This document shows positions 61,975-64,000 of a stretch of DNA of 64,000 nt, piece after piece. The stretch's first letter is position 1, and each line of letters opens with the position of its first letter. The stretch is from the NCBI GenBank assembly GCA_964564635.1, contig CAZMAR010000001.1:124001-188000 (forward strand), read 5' to 3'. Source of the DNA: Tepidaquicella sp964564635. GTDB taxonomy: Bacteria > Bacteroidota > Ignavibacteria > Tepidaquicellales > Tepidaquicellaceae. A program made the translations under genes and the position numbers. Below the pieces are notes generated by a model, which was not told where the DNA came from, made no database searches, and worked only from the letters and a program-made list of their open reading frames with translations.

Positions 61975-63547
61975 TCTTATACTTTTTATTTTTTCTATAA
62001 AATATAATTCTTAATGAACTATGAATTAAAATCCCAATAACAGTTAATAAAATTAAAGTATGACCAAGAACTTCAACAAACTTACTTGAATCTCTTGCAG
62101 GTAAATAAAAATCAGTTAGTGTTGCCAGTCTACTGTTTTCCTTATTGTGGCACTCTATACATTGCACAGTATTTTCTTTCCTTGAAACCATATGATTTAC
62201 ACTCCAATTCATCTTTGTTCTTATAAAAGAGACAGTTCCACTAAAAGGTAAACCAGCCTCTTTCATTCCAATTTCCAAAGCCTTTAACATATCAAAATCC
62301 TTCCAGAAAGCTCCCATACCATACTTTGGTGCAAACAATTTGGGATTTATCAAAAGTTTATTTACAGGGTCAAAGAATTGATTTGCTTCCATTATTTTTA
62401 CTGGGTATATCTTTGCATCTAAATCTTTGTAAGAACCGTTGTATTTATTTAATATTATTGGTTTGGTTGTATCTTCAATAACATCACCTCTTAAATAATG
62501 GTCAGCAGTACCATTGAACCATAAATATTCCGGCTTCAAATTCTTTGCCCACTTAGAACTACCTTTTTCGGAGAGATAAACTAAGTTACCATCTTCATCT
62601 TTTTCTTCATAAGGTTTTCCGTCTTTTAATTTTCCTGCTGTCTGCCAATCCCAGAATATTTTTGTTGCATTTACTTTTGCATAAATAGGAATATGACAGG
62701 TTTGACAGGAAACCTTTAAGCAGTGTTCGTTAAGTATATTTTTTTCATGCGGCGCTTCTGAATGACAATCTTCACAATATAATCTATTATTATTAGTCGC
62801 AGCGATTGAATATAATCTTCCTTTTACTTTATGTTTATGAGCAGTATGACAATCAACACATTCCATATTAACCCCATCAGTTCCCATATGAACATCAACA
62901 TCCTTTGTTGTTTGGAATAACTCCATCTCTAAATCCCCATGCTTAACATTATTTCCACCGCCACCATAGAAATGGCAAACTCCACAATTTGAGCGCTTTG
63001 GTTTACCAACATTTTGTGCAATAAAAGAAAAGTTAAGAGTTTCTTCAGGAGCTCCTCCTTTTTCGTGAGCTTTTGCGTATGTCTCAGTATTGTCATGGCA
63101 TATTAAGCAATCAATATTTTCAGGATTATTGTAATCAAATGTTTTAACGGATTCCATACCATAACCAATATGACACTTTGCACAGGCAAGTTCGTTACCT
63201 TCGGCTCCCAAACAATAATTATTTACAGCATTTCTTTTACCAAGAAAGACAATACCTTTTCCTTCAATATAAACAGGTTCTTCCCAGTTCCAGTGATTTG
63301 ATTGCATTACTTCCTCTGCTCTTCCATTATGGCAGGATATGCAAGCTTTTGTTACTGACTGTGGAGTCTTAAATTCACCTTTTAATAACGAAAATTGAGA
63401 ATGCTTTACACTTGAACTATCTTTTTTGGAATATTTCTTTGTTAATATTGCAAGAGGTTTTTCCTCCGTCTCTTTTGGCAAAAGTAAAAATACTATATTA
63501 ACAATTACAATGAGAACTAATAAAGAAATAATAATTAATTTTTTCAC
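61964..63547 (-). CDS. Octaheme c-type cytochrome, tetrathionate reductase (OTR) family
   Basis: The 527-residue protein has an N-terminal membrane anchor (about 3-24), eight CXXCH heme sites (CISCH near 69, CAKCH, CLICH, CGVCH, CVDCH, CEDCH, CQTCH and CIECH) and a C-terminal helix (about 497-516). The heme count and spacing match the OTR family, whose Shewanella member reduces tetrathionate and also nitrite and hydroxylamine in vitro. It is followed by cytochrome b and two YeeE/YedE genes. True substrate unknown. Confidence 0.88.
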   Translation of the reverse strand: MKKLIIISLLVLIVIVNIVFLLLPKETEEKPLAILTKKYSKKDSSSVKHSQFSLLKGEFKTPQSVTKACISCHNGRAEEVMQSNHWNWEEPVYIEGKGIVFLGKRNAVNNYCLGAEGNELACAKCHIGYGMESVKTFDYNNPENIDCLICHDNTETYAKAHEKGGAPEETLNFSFIAQNVGKPKRSNCGVCHFYGGGGNNVKHGDLEMELFQTTKDVDVHMGTDGVNMECVDCHTAHKHKVKGRLYSIAATNNNRLYCEDCHSEAPHEKNILNEHCLKVSCQTCHIPIYAKVNATKIFWDWQTAGKLKDGKPYEEKDEDGNLVYLSEKGSSKWAKNLKPEYLWFNGTADHYLRGDVIEDTTKPIILNKYNGSYKDLDAKIYPVKIMEANQFFDPVNKLLINPKLFAPKYGMGAFWKDFDMLKALEIGMKEAGLPFSGTVSFIRTKMNWSVNHMVSRKENTVQCIECHNKENSRLATLTDFYLPARDSSKFVEVLGHTLILLTVIGILIHSSLRIIFYRKNKKYKNED

Positions 63548-63642
63548 TTTTCAATAAAAATTAATTTTTTTTCATACTTTTAAAATATAAAATAAAATTT
63601 TAATTTTTAATCCAAAATTTAAATTTAATTTTGTACAAATAA

Positions 63643-63672
63643 ATTGCTATTAACAACCATTGCTAATAACAA
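63643..63672. promoter_or_regulatory. Paired 14-bp direct repeats upstream of the octaheme cytochrome operon
   Basis: ATTGCTATTAACAA (63643-63656) and ATTGCTAATAACAA (63659-63672) differ at one base and are 16 bases apart, about one and a half helical turns. They lie ~95-125 bases upstream of the cytochrome start, in the divergent gap shared with the Fur-family gene. A perfect TTTGTACAAA palindrome is nearby at 63630-63639. Confidence 0.45.
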
Positions 63673-63791
63673 CATATAAAATTAAAATAAATATTTCAAT
63701 CCATTATTTTATTATTTTTGCCTGAAGATATTACTTTTAAGATCTATGATTTATAATTACATTTCTTTTTAATATTATTTTATTTATATTT

Positions 63792-63815
63792 ATTCTCAAA
63801 TAAGAATAATTCTCA
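63792..63815 (+). promoter_or_regulatory. Fur/PerR-like operator just upstream of the Fur-family gene
   Basis: TAAGAAT-A-ATTCTCA (63801-63815) is a 7-1-7 inverted repeat like Fur and PerR boxes, and a third half-site ATTCTCA sits at 63792-63798. It ends 8 bases before the ATG at 63824, so it probably serves autoregulation. Confidence 0.5.
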
Positions 63816-63823
63816 TTTATTTA

Positions 63824-64000
63824 ATGAAAGATACAGACATCATATATATTTTAAAAAACAATTTCTTAAAAGTGACGCCTCAACGAATACTTGTTTTAAA
63901 GGCAATTTTAAATTTAAAGAATCATCCAACTGCTGATAATATTTCTAATTATGTAAAAAAGCATAACCCATCAATAGCAAAGGGAACAATTTATAAAGTA
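63824..64000 (+). CDS. Fur/PerR-family transcriptional regulator, N-terminal part
   Basis: The 59 codons present, cut by the window edge, read as the family winged-helix start: LKVTPQRILVLKAILNL, then NHPTADNISNYV and PSIAKGTIYKV. This is closest to PerR-like members. It would sense iron, peroxide or another metal. The metal and oxidation ligands lie beyond the window, so the type cannot be settled. Confidence 0.9.
   Translation, partial: MKDTDIIYILKNNFLKVTPQRILVLKAILNLKNHPTADNISNYVKKHNPSIAKGTIYKV

Noticed and set aside
63630..63639. TTTGTACAAA palindrome as a stand-alone regulator site
   Set aside because: A 10-base palindrome is expected by chance in AT-rich DNA; only noted together with the neighbouring direct repeats.

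Overview
The window reads as an AT-rich chromosome segment (coding third positions are mostly A or T) from a Bacteroidota/Chlorobiota-type bacterium, most likely an Ignavibacteria-like lineage. Four things point that way: C-terminal type IX secretion sorting domains of the YPNPFN type (left edge, 1894-2790, 2826-3227), a bacillithiol enzyme (BshC), a DUF2723/TMEM260-like membrane glycosyltransferase, and a small Hc1-type histone-like protein. I see no phage, insertion sequence, CRISPR array, tRNA or rRNA. The window is dense housekeeping and accessory metabolism. Once three under-called gene starts are corrected, no gene-free stretch exceeds 300 bases; the longest are 1600-1893 (nothing recognised) and 63548-63823 (regulatory repeats).

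Layout. 1-6.5 kb: T9SS cargo tails, a cyclic-2,3-diphosphoglycerate-synthetase-like P-loop protein, and a pfkB-recO-htrA run. 6.6-10.4 kb: DUF3467, an LptF/LptG permease, and an isolated nuoK-nuoL pair. 10.6-20.1 kb (minus): a run from gcvP through two polytopic membrane proteins, a BamA-like barrel, rsmE and a frameshifted beta-barrel gene. 20.3-25.6 kb (plus): hisS, lgt and the rpmH-rnpA-yidD-yidC cluster, ending against the tmRNA gene (minus, 25628-25982). 26-35.4 kb (minus): M20 peptidase, TPR protein, PstS-like lipoprotein, TonB, L,D-transpeptidase and pstCAB. 35.4-44.9 kb: RlmI-like methyltransferase, GT9, bshC, pyruvoyl arginine decarboxylase, tyrS, smpB (partner of the tmRNA), an M48 protease and a lone lycopene cyclase. 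45-57.3 kb (plus): carbamate kinase, ornithine and aspartate carbamoyltransferases, fabD, DUF3109, fabG, SDR, TerC, orphan sdhC-sdhD, Hc1, lepA-lepB and a KAS III. 57.3-63.5 kb (minus): an arsenic block (arsR-arsC-thioredoxin-like-acr3) behind a sulfur/electron-transfer block (octaheme OTR-type cytochrome, membrane cytochrome b, two half-size YeeE/YedE permeases, the second fused to a rhodanese without its catalytic Cys). A divergent Fur/PerR-family gene runs off the right edge.

Most interesting points: the octaheme cytochrome/cytochrome b/YeeE-YedE/rhodanese operon with paired direct repeats upstream; a carbamate kinase directly upstream of both carbamoyltransferases; membrane halves of complex I (nuoKL) and complex II (sdhCD) without their partners; two membrane-protein genes (pstC and a GT-C-like gene) whose conserved N-termini lack any ATG/GTG/TTG start; and a left edge where the first bases look coding on the opposite strand. 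All assignments come from reading the sequence and recalled family motifs; no database search was run.
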